Source of the DNA: a virus
IMG/VR virus record: IMGVR_UViG_3300044641_001438
Location: 1 to 37,350 of that record
Length of the DNA: 37,350 nt
Reading direction: 5' to 3' (one strand)
Within the stretch, counting starts at the first letter, position 1. Every line of letters begins with the position of its first letter. The notes under the pieces are model-generated. The model did no database searches. It had not been told where the DNA came from and saw nothing but the letters and a program-made list of their open reading frames with translations. The translations under genes were made by a program, and so were the position numbers. This document shows positions 30,298 through 37,350 of the stretch, in pieces.

Positions 30298-30404
30298 GCT
30301 ACTTTCTCAACACTTATGAACTTGATGAATGGGCGGATGATGCTGAAGATAGAGCGTATGCTGATGATCTTAATGAAGATGAAGAGGAATCCGACAATGA
30401 TTAA
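30294..30404 (+). CDS. Hyperacidic microprotein (36 aa)
   Basis: ATG 30294 overlaps the previous stop by four bases, and its own end overlaps the next start by eight. Of 36 residues about 16 are Asp or Glu and one is Arg (MSYFLNTYELDEWADDAEDR then an acidic tail). No family is recognised. Such charge could mimic DNA or bind a basic host protein. Coupled overlaps on both sides argue that it is translated. Confidence 0.5.
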   Translation: MSYFLNTYELDEWADDAEDRAYADDLNEDEEESDND

Positions 30405-30552
30405 ATCAATCACCAATCTATTCTTGTTCCTAATCCCTCTCACGATCACTTATGCTATCGTCTCCAGTGTTGGCACAGAGGGCAATCATTATCGTGCCCC
30501 TGATTCTATTGGTGTGTCTGATCAAGGTTTACCGCAACATAATGGGAATTAG
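30397..30552 (+). CDS. Small membrane or secreted peptide (51 aa)
   Basis: The preferred start is ATG 30397, inside the hyperacidic gene, giving MIKSITNLFLFLIPLTITYA as a hydrophobic N-terminal segment and a polar tail (GTEGNHYRAPDSIGVSDQGL). A longer upstream reading is Met-rich and overlaps the previous gene fully, so it is rejected. It may be an inner-membrane peptide or a cleaved signal-peptide protein. Unknown function. Confidence 0.5.
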   Translation: MIKSITNLFLFLIPLTITYAIVSSVGTEGNHYRAPDSIGVSDQGLPQHNGN

Positions 30553-30555
30553 GTA

Positions 30556-30720
30556 ATGGCAAGTTCCTTAAAGCAACAAGTTAGAGCTGCTATCAAACGT
30601 GGCGAGACAGAACTAGCCTTAAAGTTATTAAAGTCCCTTGAAAACCCTAAACCACCAAAACCTAAAAAGCCATCTAAATTGGATCAACCTTATTACTTTC
30701 CCTTTGTTTATTACAGCTAA
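30556..30720 (+). CDS. Small Lys/Pro-rich protein (54 aa)
   Basis: ATG 30556 comes 3 bases after the previous stop. The product begins MASSLKQQVRAAIKRGETEL with an amphipathic helix, followed by NPKPPKPKKPSK and an aromatic end (YYFPFVYYS). The stop overlaps the next start by one base (TAATG). No family is recognised. The Lys/Pro linker between a helix and an aromatic tail suggests a protein- or membrane-binding peptide. Confidence 0.5.
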   Translation: MASSLKQQVRAAIKRGETELALKLLKSLENPKPPKPKKPSKLDQPYYFPFVYYS

Positions 30721-30959
30721 TGACATCATCCACGAGAGAGCCTGATTGGGGTTCTTATCCACCAGAATTAAAAAGAGTTATTGACACAATCCGACAACAT
30801 GGTAGTGATGCTTTAGATGAGATGCAACGAATGTTAGTTGTACAGATCTTTAGGGTTGCTGCTATGACGGATGAGAAAAGGGTTATTCATATTCGTAATA
30901 AGATTCAGGAAGCACACCTAGAGTATTGCTTTAGGTTACCGGCAAGAAGGAAACGATGA
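30720..30959 (+). CDS. Small helical protein (79 aa)
   Basis: The product is mostly helical (MTSSTREPDWGSYPPELKRV, then DALDEMQRMLVVQIFRVAAM) with a very basic end (RLPARRKR). It starts in a TAATG overlap and ends in an ATGA overlap, a sign of tight translational coupling. No family is recognised. A small host-factor-binding protein is possible. Confidence 0.6.
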   Translation: MTSSTREPDWGSYPPELKRVIDTIRQHGSDALDEMQRMLVVQIFRVAAMTDEKRVIHIRNKIQEAHLEYCFRLPARRKR

Positions 30960-31162
30960 TTAAACCTTATTCTTATTGGTTTCCTGATGGTACATCTGGC
31001 TGTGTGTTGGGTCACACTAAAGCACATGCTATTATGACTATTATGGAGTTAAATCCTACTCAATCAGTCAACAATCTTTCTCTTCATTTAGAACCTGAAT
31101 GGACTTCGAATCCGCTTTGCGACTCACCAGCCGCCAACACCTGCCAAACCCAGAAGAATTAG
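30956..31162 (+). CDS. Small hypothetical protein (68 aa)
   Basis: ATG 30956 overlaps the preceding stop. The product starts MIKPYSYWFPDGTSGCVLGH and continues TKAHAIMTIMELNPTQSVNN; a YWFPDG start followed by a helix recurs in small phage proteins. The last 64 bases overlap the next gene in another frame, so the C-terminal residues (PAANTCQTQKN) are constrained by two readings. Function unknown. Confidence 0.55.
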   Translation: MIKPYSYWFPDGTSGCVLGHTKAHAIMTIMELNPTQSVNNLSLHLEPEWTSNPLCDSPAANTCQTQKN

Positions 31163-31344
31163 CGGGGCACCTGTCTGATGTATTGACTTGGAGGCAACTG
31201 CGTAGGTTGGCCAAACGGAACAACATCAAACAATACAGCTATCTCAACAAAAAGGGGTTAGCTACTGTTCTTGCTTATCAAGCCTTTAACAAGGCATCAC
31301 GTTATCCTAAAATCAATGGGTTGGAAATCGTACACGCCGGATGA
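31099..31344 (+). CDS. Small protein with Rho_N/SAP-like helix pair
   Basis: The product is 81 residues. The segment LTWRQLRRLAKRNNIKQYSY (29-48) followed by LNKKGLATVLA resembles the Rho N-terminal or SAP-type helix-turn-helix (xLRxLAKxxxIxxYSxLxKxxL) that binds nucleic acids. It overlaps genes on both sides (64 and 29 bases). Near RNA polymerase, it might modulate transcription or DNA binding; this is inference from the motif. Confidence 0.6.
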   Translation: MDFESALRLTSRQHLPNPEELAGHLSDVLTWRQLRRLAKRNNIKQYSYLNKKGLATVLAYQAFNKASRYPKINGLEIVHAG

Positions 31345-31642
31345 TTATGAGGCACAACTGTATAAGTTGTTGCATTGTAGTTTGGATAGGTTAATTGATC
31401 TTGGGTCTCGGCTTGAGGCTCACGGGGATGTTTTGGCTACTCATGAGCAGGATGTAGAAACAGGGGAAGTCACTAAGCTTCCTGATGTACATCCTGAAAC
31501 ATTGTTATTAGCTCAACTTGGTCTTGATGGGGCTGAGGAGGAGGCTGAGACTACTCAGGATTTAGTTAAAGTTTTATCTAGGATTATGATCATTCGTAAT
31601 GCTAGGGGTTTAATTAAACAACAACCAGTAACTGAATCCTAA
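31316..31642 (+). CDS. Small protein upstream of RNA polymerase (108 aa)
   Basis: From ATG 31316 the product is MGWKSYTPDDYEAQLYKLLH followed by a long helical region (LDRLIDLGSRLEAH), an acidic Glu/Thr stretch and a basic end (IIRNARGLIKQQP). No family is recognised. It ends 6 bases before the RNA polymerase start, so both are probably on the same transcript. Earlier in-frame Met at 31271 would make an odd basic leader and a larger overlap, so it is less likely. Confidence 0.6.
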   Translation: MGWKSYTPDDYEAQLYKLLHCSLDRLIDLGSRLEAHGDVLATHEQDVETGEVTKLPDVHPETLLLAQLGLDGAEEEAETTQDLVKVLSRIMIIRNARGLIKQQPVTES

Positions 31643-31648
31643 ACATTT

Positions 31649-33985
31649 ATGGCAACAACTGAGCAACTCGCCCGACAATTACAGCGAGAACTTGATGCAA
31701 GGAGCGAGGCAATCAAACGCCTCAGAGAGAGAACTAGAAACGCGGAAGAACGCTGTTATGCTAGCTCCACGGTTTATGGATCAGCCTTTATTAACAAGGG
31801 GCTCCAACTTATCACTGAGGAGATCAGCAGTAAACTCCACCGTGTCAGTCAAGGATGGGTTCAGGAAAAGGCTCAGGCTGTCTTACCTATCAAGGATTGT
31901 GACCCTTCTGTGTTGGCTTTGATCACCGCAAAGGGAGTTATTGATATTCTTGGGGTGAGAAGGATTGAACACCTTACCTACCAGGCAGCTACAACTCACA
32001 TCGGAACGTTGGTCTACCATCAAGTGATGTTGGATCAATTTTGCGGTAAGCACCCTGAGTTATTTAACAAGGCAAGACTTCACATCCACGATCACAAAGG
32101 TTATTCCTACAAGGTACAACGTTACCGGGCGGTGATGCGTCGTAATGATGTTGAGCCTTTGCGGTGGCCCACCAGTGTTAGGCACCTTGTTGGAGGATGG
32201 CTGTTGGATCGGCTGTCGGTTGCTACGGGGTGGGTAGCCACCAGAATGACCGCCAAGGGGCCCAATGATAGGGTGACCTACCTGGTATACCAACCAGAGT
32301 TTTTAAGGGCCAAGGAGGCGCTCCTAGCGCAGGCTGAGGCGTTTGCTGGCTGTATGTGGCCCATGTTGTGTGAGCCGAACGACTGGACGGAGGAGTTTAA
32401 GGGGGGTTACCTCACGAACGACCTGAGGAAGCTGACAAGGCTGATCAGGACTAGGATTCCGAGAAGGTGCTCTTTATTACAGGACAGCAAGGCCCTCGTC
32501 ATGCTGAACCTGCTCCAGAAGGTGCCCTATCGAATCAACGACAGGGTTCTTGAGCTGGCGAACTTCTGTATGGAACACCGCATCACTGTGGGTAAGTTCC
32601 GAGCGGAGGAGCCTACGCCCCCACCGCCAAAGCCAGAGCCATGGGAGACAGCCTCGGAAGAGGACAAGATCTCTTATCGGAGAATGAGAACTGAGATTGA
32701 AGATCAGAACTCAGCTCTGGCACAGAAGAATTACAGGACAACTGAAGCCCTGTATGTAGCCAACAAATACAAAGGAGATACCTTCTGGATTCCCTGGTCA
32801 TTTGACTTTAGGGGAAGGGTTTATCCAATACCGACTAGCCTTAGTCCTCAAGGAACAGACTTTGACAAGAGTCTTATTTATTTTCAAGAGGAAGGGCCAG
32901 TTAATGAATGGTGGTTAGCCTTTCAGGTTGCTACTACTTATGGACTGGATAAAGCACCAATGGAGGAGAGAATTGATTGGGTCGTTAAGAACCATGATTT
33001 CTTGAGTCATCTTGCTAATGATCCTGAGGGAACAATCTCTGAGTGGTCATCAGTAGAAGAACCTTGGTGTTTTATTGCTGCTGTGTTGGAGTATGATCAA
33101 TGTGTTATCAAGGGAATCAAGAAGACATCTGGTCTTCCTGTGTCTGTTGATGCTACTTGTTCTGGTCTCCAACATTTGTCAGCATTGGCATTGGATAGGA
33201 CTGCTGCTGAAATGGTTAATGTTGTTCCCACGGACAAACCTTCTGACGGGTATAAGATTGTCGCGGAAAAGGCTAAGGAAATTCTTCCTGAGCATCTTCA
33301 CGATCACATCACCAGAAAAGTAACCAAACGCACTGTCATGACAACGCCTTACGGGGTGACGGAGAACAGTGCTAGGGATTACATTCGTCAGGAACTCAAG
33401 GGCATTGAACTTGAGAAGGGTGAGTTACAAAAGATAGTTAAAGCTATCTACCGTTATGGTGTGAGGAAAGTATTTGATGGTCCTTGTCGATCAATGGAGT
33501 TTATCCAAAAGGTTGCTGGGGAACGCATCAAATCAGGAGCAACAACACTTGAGTGGGTCACTCCATCTGGATTCCCAGTTGTTCAAGAGTATCGTCGTAA
33601 CGAGACTGAACGTATCAACACTAAGTTACTTGGTCAACGAGTACAGACTTGGTTGTTGAAGGAATGGGAACAACGACAGATTGACCTACAAAAAGCTAAG
33701 ACGGCAGCAAGTCCTAATCTTATTCACAGTCTGGATGCTGCTCTGCTTCATCTGGTCTTTGCTGAATGGGACAGGCCCTTTACCGTGATACATGACTGTG
33801 TGTTGGGTCGTTCCTGCGACATGGATGACATGGGCAGTGCGATCCGGGACAAGTTCGTCGAGATCTACTCACAGCCAGTTCTTAAGAATTGGTCCAGGCA
33901 ACTGGGGGTTGACTTTGATGAGAGTGTCATGTTGAATACGCTTGACATCAACGATGTCCAACAATCCTCCTACTTCTTTTGCTGA
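31649..33985 (+). CDS. Single-subunit phage RNA polymerase, T7 gp1-like
   Basis: The product is 778 residues (T7: 883). Landmarks align with T7: DFRGRVYP at 386-393; catalytic Asp501 in VDATCSGLQH (T7 Asp537); Lys560 to Tyr568 in KRTVMTTPYG (T7 Lys631 to Tyr639, same spacing); catalytic Asp716 in IHDC (T7 Asp812). The specificity-loop region keeps Arg655 and Asn657 (T7 Arg746 and Asn748), while positions matching Arg756 and Gln758 appear to be Val665 and Thr667. The enzyme transcribes middle and late genes from phage promoters. Its stop overlaps the next start. Confidence 0.97.
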   Translation: MATTEQLARQLQRELDARSEAIKRLRERTRNAEERCYASSTVYGSAFINKGLQLITEEISSKLHRVSQGWVQEKAQAVLPIKDCDPSVLALITAKGVIDILGVRRIEHLTYQAATTHIGTLVYHQVMLDQFCGKHPELFNKARLHIHDHKGYSYKVQRYRAVMRRNDVEPLRWPTSVRHLVGGWLLDRLSVATGWVATRMTAKGPNDRVTYLVYQPEFLRAKEALLAQAEAFAGCMWPMLCEPNDWTEEFKGGYLTNDLRKLTRLIRTRIPRRCSLLQDSKALVMLNLLQKVPYRINDRVLELANFCMEHRITVGKFRAEEPTPPPPKPEPWETASEEDKISYRRMRTEIEDQNSALAQKNYRTTEALYVANKYKGDTFWIPWSFDFRGRVYPIPTSLSPQGTDFDKSLIYFQEEGPVNEWWLAFQVATTYGLDKAPMEERIDWVVKNHDFLSHLANDPEGTISEWSSVEEPWCFIAAVLEYDQCVIKGIKKTSGLPVSVDATCSGLQHLSALALDRTAAEMVNVVPTDKPSDGYKIVAEKAKEILPEHLHDHITRKVTKRTVMTTPYGVTENSARDYIRQELKGIELEKGELQKIVKAIYRYGVRKVFDGPCRSMEFIQKVAGERIKSGATTLEWVTPSGFPVVQEYRRNETERINTKLLGQRVQTWLLKEWEQRQIDLQKAKTAASPNLIHSLDAALLHLVFAEWDRPFTVIHDCVLGRSCDMDDMGSAIRDKFVEIYSQPVLKNWSRQLGVDFDESVMLNTLDINDVQQSSYFFC
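32461..32480 (+). repeat. Second copy of the 20-bp repeat, inside RNA polymerase
   Basis: This copy is identical to 26446-26465. Here it encodes part of RRCSLLQ near residue 272 of the polymerase, so it is constrained by coding. The direction of copying, if any, is more likely from this gene to the terminase-side region. Confidence 0.75.
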
Positions 33986-34245
33986 TGGATTATTCGATCA
34001 CTGACATTGCTGAACGGCTTGGTATTCACACTTCTGTGGTGGAGAACTACGAAGAAGAATGGCTAGCAGAACAGGAGAGTGAGGAAGAGGATTTCATTAC
34101 TGAATCCTTTACTGACTTTCTGTGTCGTACCTTTGCTGAGTGTACCTTCCTATTGGAAGCCATTGCTGGTAGTGAGGCAATGGGTTGTCTTGAAGCCTAT
34201 GATGAAACCTATGGCAACATTGAAGGTATTCTCTCTGATGACTGA
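33985..34245 (+). CDS. Acidic protein with HTH-like start (86 aa)
   Basis: ATG 33985 overlaps the polymerase stop by one base. The first 25 residues (MDYSITDIAERLGIHTSVVE) look like a small helix-turn-helix; the rest is rich in Glu and Asp, with a Cys/Phe segment (DFLCRTFAECTFLLEAI). T7 places its host RNA polymerase inhibitor gp2 and other regulators after gene 1. No sequence link is visible. Overlaps the next gene by 8 bases. Confidence 0.55.
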   Translation: MDYSITDIAERLGIHTSVVENYEEEWLAEQESEEEDFITESFTDFLCRTFAECTFLLEAIAGSEAMGCLEAYDETYGNIEGILSDD

Positions 34246-34453
34246 TACTGAAGCACTGTTGATGGACTCGATCATCCCCTCTGATGCGTATGCGTTGGAG
34301 TTGGCTGAACAGTTCAACATTGAGTATGGCCTTTCTTGGATACCTGAGTACGTCCAGTATTTGGCCACCAAGGCTGACCTACTGTTAGATGACAACTTGA
34401 TTGATCATCTTTCTCTTTTCGCTACCCACGAACAAATCACCAAAAATGTCTGA
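34238..34453 (+). CDS. Small acidic helical protein (71 aa)
   Basis: The preferred start is ATG 34238 within the previous gene: MTDTEALLMDSIIPSDAYAL, then YGLSWIPEYVQYLATKADLL. It is helical and acidic. A longer frame upstream is Met/Pro-rich and overlaps the previous gene, so it is not used. The end overlaps the SSB start by 8 bases, implying coupled expression with replication genes. No family is recognised. Confidence 0.5.
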   Translation: MTDTEALLMDSIIPSDAYALELAEQFNIEYGLSWIPEYVQYLATKADLLLDDNLIDHLSLFATHEQITKNV

Positions 34454-35024
34454 CTCTCGTTTTATTATCACCACCACCCTTGAAGGGTACATCAACGCCC
34501 TGGTTCCTGCTGGTAAGTTCAACAACTGTACCATTGGGTTCCGTATTCCTGAGGAAGAGATTCCTAAGTTTGATGCTGTCTATGAGCAAGCCCTTGAGTG
34601 GGGCAAGAACAAGATGGCAGGCAAGCGATTCTCTGCTGAACTCCCTAAGTGGGATGAAGAGGGAATGGTGAAGGTGTCGTATGGTGGTGATTCCAGTAGC
34701 CCAATGTTTCCTTGGGTGGATACTGATGGTGTTCCTATTGATCTCGATACTCAGATCTGGAAGGGCACTGTTGTTAAACTCATCGTTGATCTGAAGCCTT
34801 ATGTGTTCGGAGCAAAGGTGGGTTGTTCCCTCAAGGTACGTGGAGCACAGATTCTCAAGCTGGTTAGCGGCGGAGGTTCTGATAGCGGCGGTCTGGATGA
34901 AAACAGCGTGGCAGCTCTCTTTGGTAAGTCGGAAGGCTTTAAGACTGGTAGCCCCAGCTTTGAACCTAATGAGGATCCAGGGGAAGGCCCCGTTGGTTAT
35001 GACGAAGACGACGTACCCTTCTGA
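34446..35024 (+). CDS. Single-stranded DNA-binding protein, T7 gp2.5-like
   Basis: From ATG 34446 the product is 192 residues (T7 gp2.5: 232). The body fits an OB fold (GKFNNCTIGFRIPEEEIPKF, then LIVDLKPYVFGAKVGCSLKV), and the C-terminus is a flexible acidic tail ending DEDDVPF. In gp2.5 the acidic tail with a final aromatic residue binds the polymerase and helicase. Location next to endonuclease I and primase-helicase supports the call. It coats single-stranded DNA during replication and recombination. Confidence 0.88.
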   Translation: MSDSRFIITTTLEGYINALVPAGKFNNCTIGFRIPEEEIPKFDAVYEQALEWGKNKMAGKRFSAELPKWDEEGMVKVSYGGDSSSPMFPWVDTDGVPIDLDTQIWKGTVVKLIVDLKPYVFGAKVGCSLKVRGAQILKLVSGGGSDSGGLDENSVAALFGKSEGFKTGSPSFEPNEDPGEGPVGYDEDDVPF

Positions 35025-35026
35025 TC

Positions 35027-35170
35027 ATGGATAAGTACGCAGTCTTGGAACGCATTGCCGATCTTGAGGAGGAGATGTTGATGTATGATTATACCGAACC
35101 CAAACGGTATGAGATTGATCGACAGATCCAAAACCTTGAAGATTGGTTAGAGGATCTTAGGGCAGGATAA
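35027..35170 (+). CDS. Tiny acidic helical protein (47 aa)
   Basis: ATG 35027 lies 2 bases after the SSB stop. The product starts MDKYAVLERIADLEEEMLMY and is a leucine- and glutamate-rich helical pair, probably a small coiled coil (IDRQIQNLEDWLEDLRAG). Its stop overlaps the endonuclease start by one base (TAATG). No family is recognised. It may act as a small partner of either neighbouring protein. Confidence 0.55.
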   Translation: MDKYAVLERIADLEEEMLMYDYTEPKRYEIDRQIQNLEDWLEDLRAG

Positions 35171-35547
35171 TGCCACAGTACCGTAGCCGACTAGAAGAAA
35201 AGCTGGCACGGTGGTTTGAACTGAATGGGCACCAGTTTGAATACGAAACTCTAAAGCTTAACTACACCCTGTCTGCTGTTTACACACCAGACTTTATCTT
35301 GCCCAACGGGGTTATCTTGGAAGCCAAGGGTTACTTCAAACCAGAAGATCGGAGGAAGATGTTAGCCATTAAAAAGCAACATCCTAATCTTGATATTCGA
35401 CTTGTCTTCCAACAGCCCCACAACACGCTCACAAAGACCAGCAAGACTACCTACGGAATGTGGGCAGACAAAAATGGTTTTCTGTGGGCACCCGCACACG
35501 CTATTCCACTTGATTGGTTCGATGATCCTAACTGCAACGGCAACTAA
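35170..35547 (+). CDS. Endonuclease I (Holliday-junction resolvase), T7 gp3-like
   Basis: The 125-residue product aligns with T7 endonuclease I (149 aa): YRSRLEEKLARWFELNGHQF contains Glu9 (T7 Glu20), YTPDFILPNG contains Asp41 (Asp55) and LEAKGY contains Glu51 and Lys53 (Glu65, Lys67). HPNLDIRLVF and TTYGMWADKNGF are also conserved. The enzyme cleaves branched DNA and, in T7, helps degrade host DNA. It lacks the basic C-terminal tail of T7. It overlaps the next gene by 26 bases. Confidence 0.95.
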   Translation: MPQYRSRLEEKLARWFELNGHQFEYETLKLNYTLSAVYTPDFILPNGVILEAKGYFKPEDRRKMLAIKKQHPNLDIRLVFQQPHNTLTKTSKTTYGMWADKNGFLWAPAHAIPLDWFDDPNCNGN

Positions 35548-35749
35548 GGAACAAATCCTTAAGCAACTCGGTGAGCATTTTGCTGACACTCTTGTTGAAT
35601 GCCTGGACTATGTTCATACAAAGGACATTGGTCCTGATGACATTGCCAAGTTGATTATTGATGAGCTTGAAGACTGGATGGCTTATCATGCTTCAATGAC
35701 CAACGCTGCTGAATCGGTTCGACATGCACTCCGAGAGCGAGTTTCTTAG
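35522..35749 (+). CDS. Small helical protein between endonuclease and primase (75 aa)
   Basis: The preferred start is ATG 35522, inside the end of endonuclease I. The product (MILTATATKEQILKQLGEHF then DDIAKLIIDELEDWMAYHAS) is acidic and helical throughout. It overlaps endonuclease I by 26 bases and primase-helicase by 26. No family is recognised. Such double overlap implies translational coupling across the replication block. Confidence 0.55.
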   Translation: MILTATATKEQILKQLGEHFADTLVECLDYVHTKDIGPDDIAKLIIDELEDWMAYHASMTNAAESVRHALRERVS

Positions 35750-37334
35750 GCACGAACCATGTCCTAGTTGTGGTAGTAGTGATGCCCTTGCTCGTTATAC
35801 TGACGGACACGGGCATTGCTTTTCTTGCCTCCACTACGAACATGGGGACGACACACCACTACCAACTGTTTCTCACAAACCTCTCATGAACTTTACTGGG
35901 GACTTTGTTCCTCTCAAGGGTAGAAACCTTAGGGAAGATACCTTGAAGAAGTTCAACGTTCGATATGACCACGACTCAAAGACTCTCCGCTTTCCTTACT
36001 ACTCGCAGGCTGGCCAACTGGTTGCCTTCAAGAGTAGAGACGCAGAGAAGGACTTTCGATGGACAGGTAAGAACGAAGATCACACCCTATTTGGCCAACA
36101 GCTATGGGGACGTGGCAAGGAAATAGTCATCACCGAAGGGGAACTGGATTGCCTTAGTGTGTTCCAGTTGCGTCAGACCTGGCCTGTTGTGAGTCTCCCT
36201 AATGGAGCAGCAGGGGCTAAGAAGTCTCTTCAACATCAATTGAAGTGGCTTATGGGGTTTGAATCAATCATCCTATTCTTTGATAATGATGATGCTGGAC
36301 AACAGGCAGCACAAGACTGTGCAAGTTTGTTTCCACATGATCGGCTATTTATTGCCAGACTAGATTCCTACAAGGATGCTAATGAAGCTCTTATCGCCAA
36401 GGACTACGAAGCAATCACTTCCGCTGTCCTATGGAACAAGAAACCATTTAGCCCCAAAACCGTCATTGATGGACGAGACCTCTTTACCCTCGCAACTCGG
36501 CCTCTTCATGGTCGGGATGCTAATTGGCCCTACTCTGCTCTTGACAGCATCACTAGTGGTCTTAGAAGGGGCGAATTGGTCACGATCACAGCCGGGTCAG
36601 GTGTGGGAAAATCGACCTTCTGTGGTGAGATAGCTCAATCACTTGTCGATCAAGGCGAGAAGGTTGGCTACATTGCCCTGGAGGAGAGTCTTCAACGCAC
36701 TGCTTTACGGTTGATGTCGGTCAAAGCCAATAAACCACTTCATCTAAACAATGAACTGCCTGAGGAAGATCTTAAGAGGGCTTTTGATGCTTCTTTGGGC
36801 ACCGGTAGCGTATATTTACGTGATGGCTTTGGGTCTGTGGATCCTGACAGCATTCTTAGCGATTGTCGTTTTATGGCCCTTGCCAAGGAGGTTGGTTGGA
36901 TTATATTGGACCACCTATCTATTCTTATGTCCGGCAATGAGAGTCATGACGAACGTAAGCTCATTGATGTAACCATGACCAAGCTCCGTTCCTTTGTGGA
37001 AGAGACTGGCATTGGTATGCTGCTCATTAGCCACCTAAAGCGTCCTCAGGGTGACAAGGGGCACGAGGATGGCCAACAGGTCAGCCTAGGTCAGCTACGG
37101 GGCAGCCACAGCATCGTACAGCTCTCCGACATGGTGATTGCCCTTGAGAGAAACCTCTCTGCCGGGGACAACATGGCCAACATCCGAGTCCTTAAGAACC
37201 GGTTCAACGGGCAAACAGGACAGGCTGGAACCATTGCTTTTAACGGATCTACTGGTAGAATGACCGAAGATCTCACCACCGCCTTCAAGCCCACCAACAA
37301 AAACAATGACGATGACTATGAATGTGGATTCTGA
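35724..37334 (+). CDS. Primase-helicase, T7 gp4-like
   Basis: The product is 536 residues (T7 gp4: 566). An N-terminal zinc ribbon has Cys13, Cys16, Cys32 and Cys35. The TOPRIM primase part holds VITEGELD (Glu138) and FFDNDDAG (Asp187, Asp189, Asp190). The RecA-type helicase has Walker A GSGVGKST (291-298), the ALEES segment with Glu320 and Walker B IILDH (Asp396), then SLGQLRGSHSI. The acidic end DDDYECGF corresponds to the T7 tail that contacts DNA polymerase. It unwinds the fork and makes RNA primers. The stop overlaps the next start. Confidence 0.96.
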   Translation: MHSESEFLRHEPCPSCGSSDALARYTDGHGHCFSCLHYEHGDDTPLPTVSHKPLMNFTGDFVPLKGRNLREDTLKKFNVRYDHDSKTLRFPYYSQAGQLVAFKSRDAEKDFRWTGKNEDHTLFGQQLWGRGKEIVITEGELDCLSVFQLRQTWPVVSLPNGAAGAKKSLQHQLKWLMGFESIILFFDNDDAGQQAAQDCASLFPHDRLFIARLDSYKDANEALIAKDYEAITSAVLWNKKPFSPKTVIDGRDLFTLATRPLHGRDANWPYSALDSITSGLRRGELVTITAGSGVGKSTFCGEIAQSLVDQGEKVGYIALEESLQRTALRLMSVKANKPLHLNNELPEEDLKRAFDASLGTGSVYLRDGFGSVDPDSILSDCRFMALAKEVGWIILDHLSILMSGNESHDERKLIDVTMTKLRSFVEETGIGMLLISHLKRPQGDKGHEDGQQVSLGQLRGSHSIVQLSDMVIALERNLSAGDNMANIRVLKNRFNGQTGQAGTIAFNGSTGRMTEDLTTAFKPTNKNNDDDYECGF

Positions 37335-37350
37335 TGAGGTTTGTATCACG
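37334..37350 (+). CDS. Start of the next gene (3' truncated)
   Basis: ATG 37334 overlaps the primase-helicase stop and opens a frame of five complete codons (MRFVS) and two bases of a sixth before the window ends. In T7-like phages DNA polymerase or a small gene would come next, but six codons do not allow a choice. Confidence 0.4.

Overview
The window is most of the genome of a T7-like podovirus (Autographiviridae type), probably a phage of unicellular cyanobacteria. The T7-like assignment rests on recognisable counterparts in T7 order: a single-subunit RNA polymerase, SSB (gp2.5), endonuclease I (gp3) and primase-helicase (gp4) on the right; portal (gp8, truncated at base 1), scaffold (gp9), capsid (gp10), tail tube proteins (gp11, gp12), internal virion proteins (gp13-16), a gp17-type tail fibre and a gp19-type terminase on the left. 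Cyanobacterial hosts are inferred from the style of several accessory proteins (ThyX, Gly-Ser-Gly-Tyr virion domains, C39-like peptidase, small conserved phage proteins). No photosynthesis gene, integrase, tRNA gene or CRISPR array is visible. Every confident gene is on the + strand.

Layout. 1-2682: portal end, a small overlapping ORF, scaffold, a small basic protein and an RlpA-like barrel protein. 2683-2886: control region before the capsid gene. 2887-15305: capsid, tail tube and ejection proteins. 15319-21566: tail-fibre region with three fibre-like genes; a holin-like membrane protein and a C39-like peptidase lie between them. 21580-26411: packaging region, from a TerS-like protein to large terminase, with an i-spanin-like protein, an HNH nuclease, a virion-type protein and five small or medium very basic proteins. 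26412-26993: non-coding, structured and partly AT-rich. 26994-27961: thyX and a small membrane protein. 27962-28724: second long non-coding region, with palindromes, repeats and a G-quadruplex motif. 28725-31642: small early-type genes, many overlapping by a few bases. 31649-37334: RNA polymerase and the start of the DNA replication block. The last 17 bases begin one more gene.

In linear T7 the early genes and the terminase lie at opposite genome ends. Here terminase runs directly into thyX and the early genes, so the window spans the packaged ends, or the genome is circularly permuted. DNA polymerase, exonuclease and the portal start lie outside. The expected programme is host-polymerase transcription of thyX and the early genes, then phage-polymerase transcription of replication and virion genes, lysis by the holin and peptidase candidates, and packaging by TerS/TerL.

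The most unusual material is non-coding. Between terminase and thyX there is a long hairpin tipped by GCGAAGC, an AT-rich tract and a near-perfect dyad containing TAGCGA repeats, which together resemble a replication origin or a regulated promoter. A 20-bp sequence there recurs exactly inside the RNA polymerase gene. Other points are tail-fibre repeats with identical protein but scrambled codons, a family of basic proteins beside the terminase, and a lysozyme-like domain at the end of the gp15-type protein.
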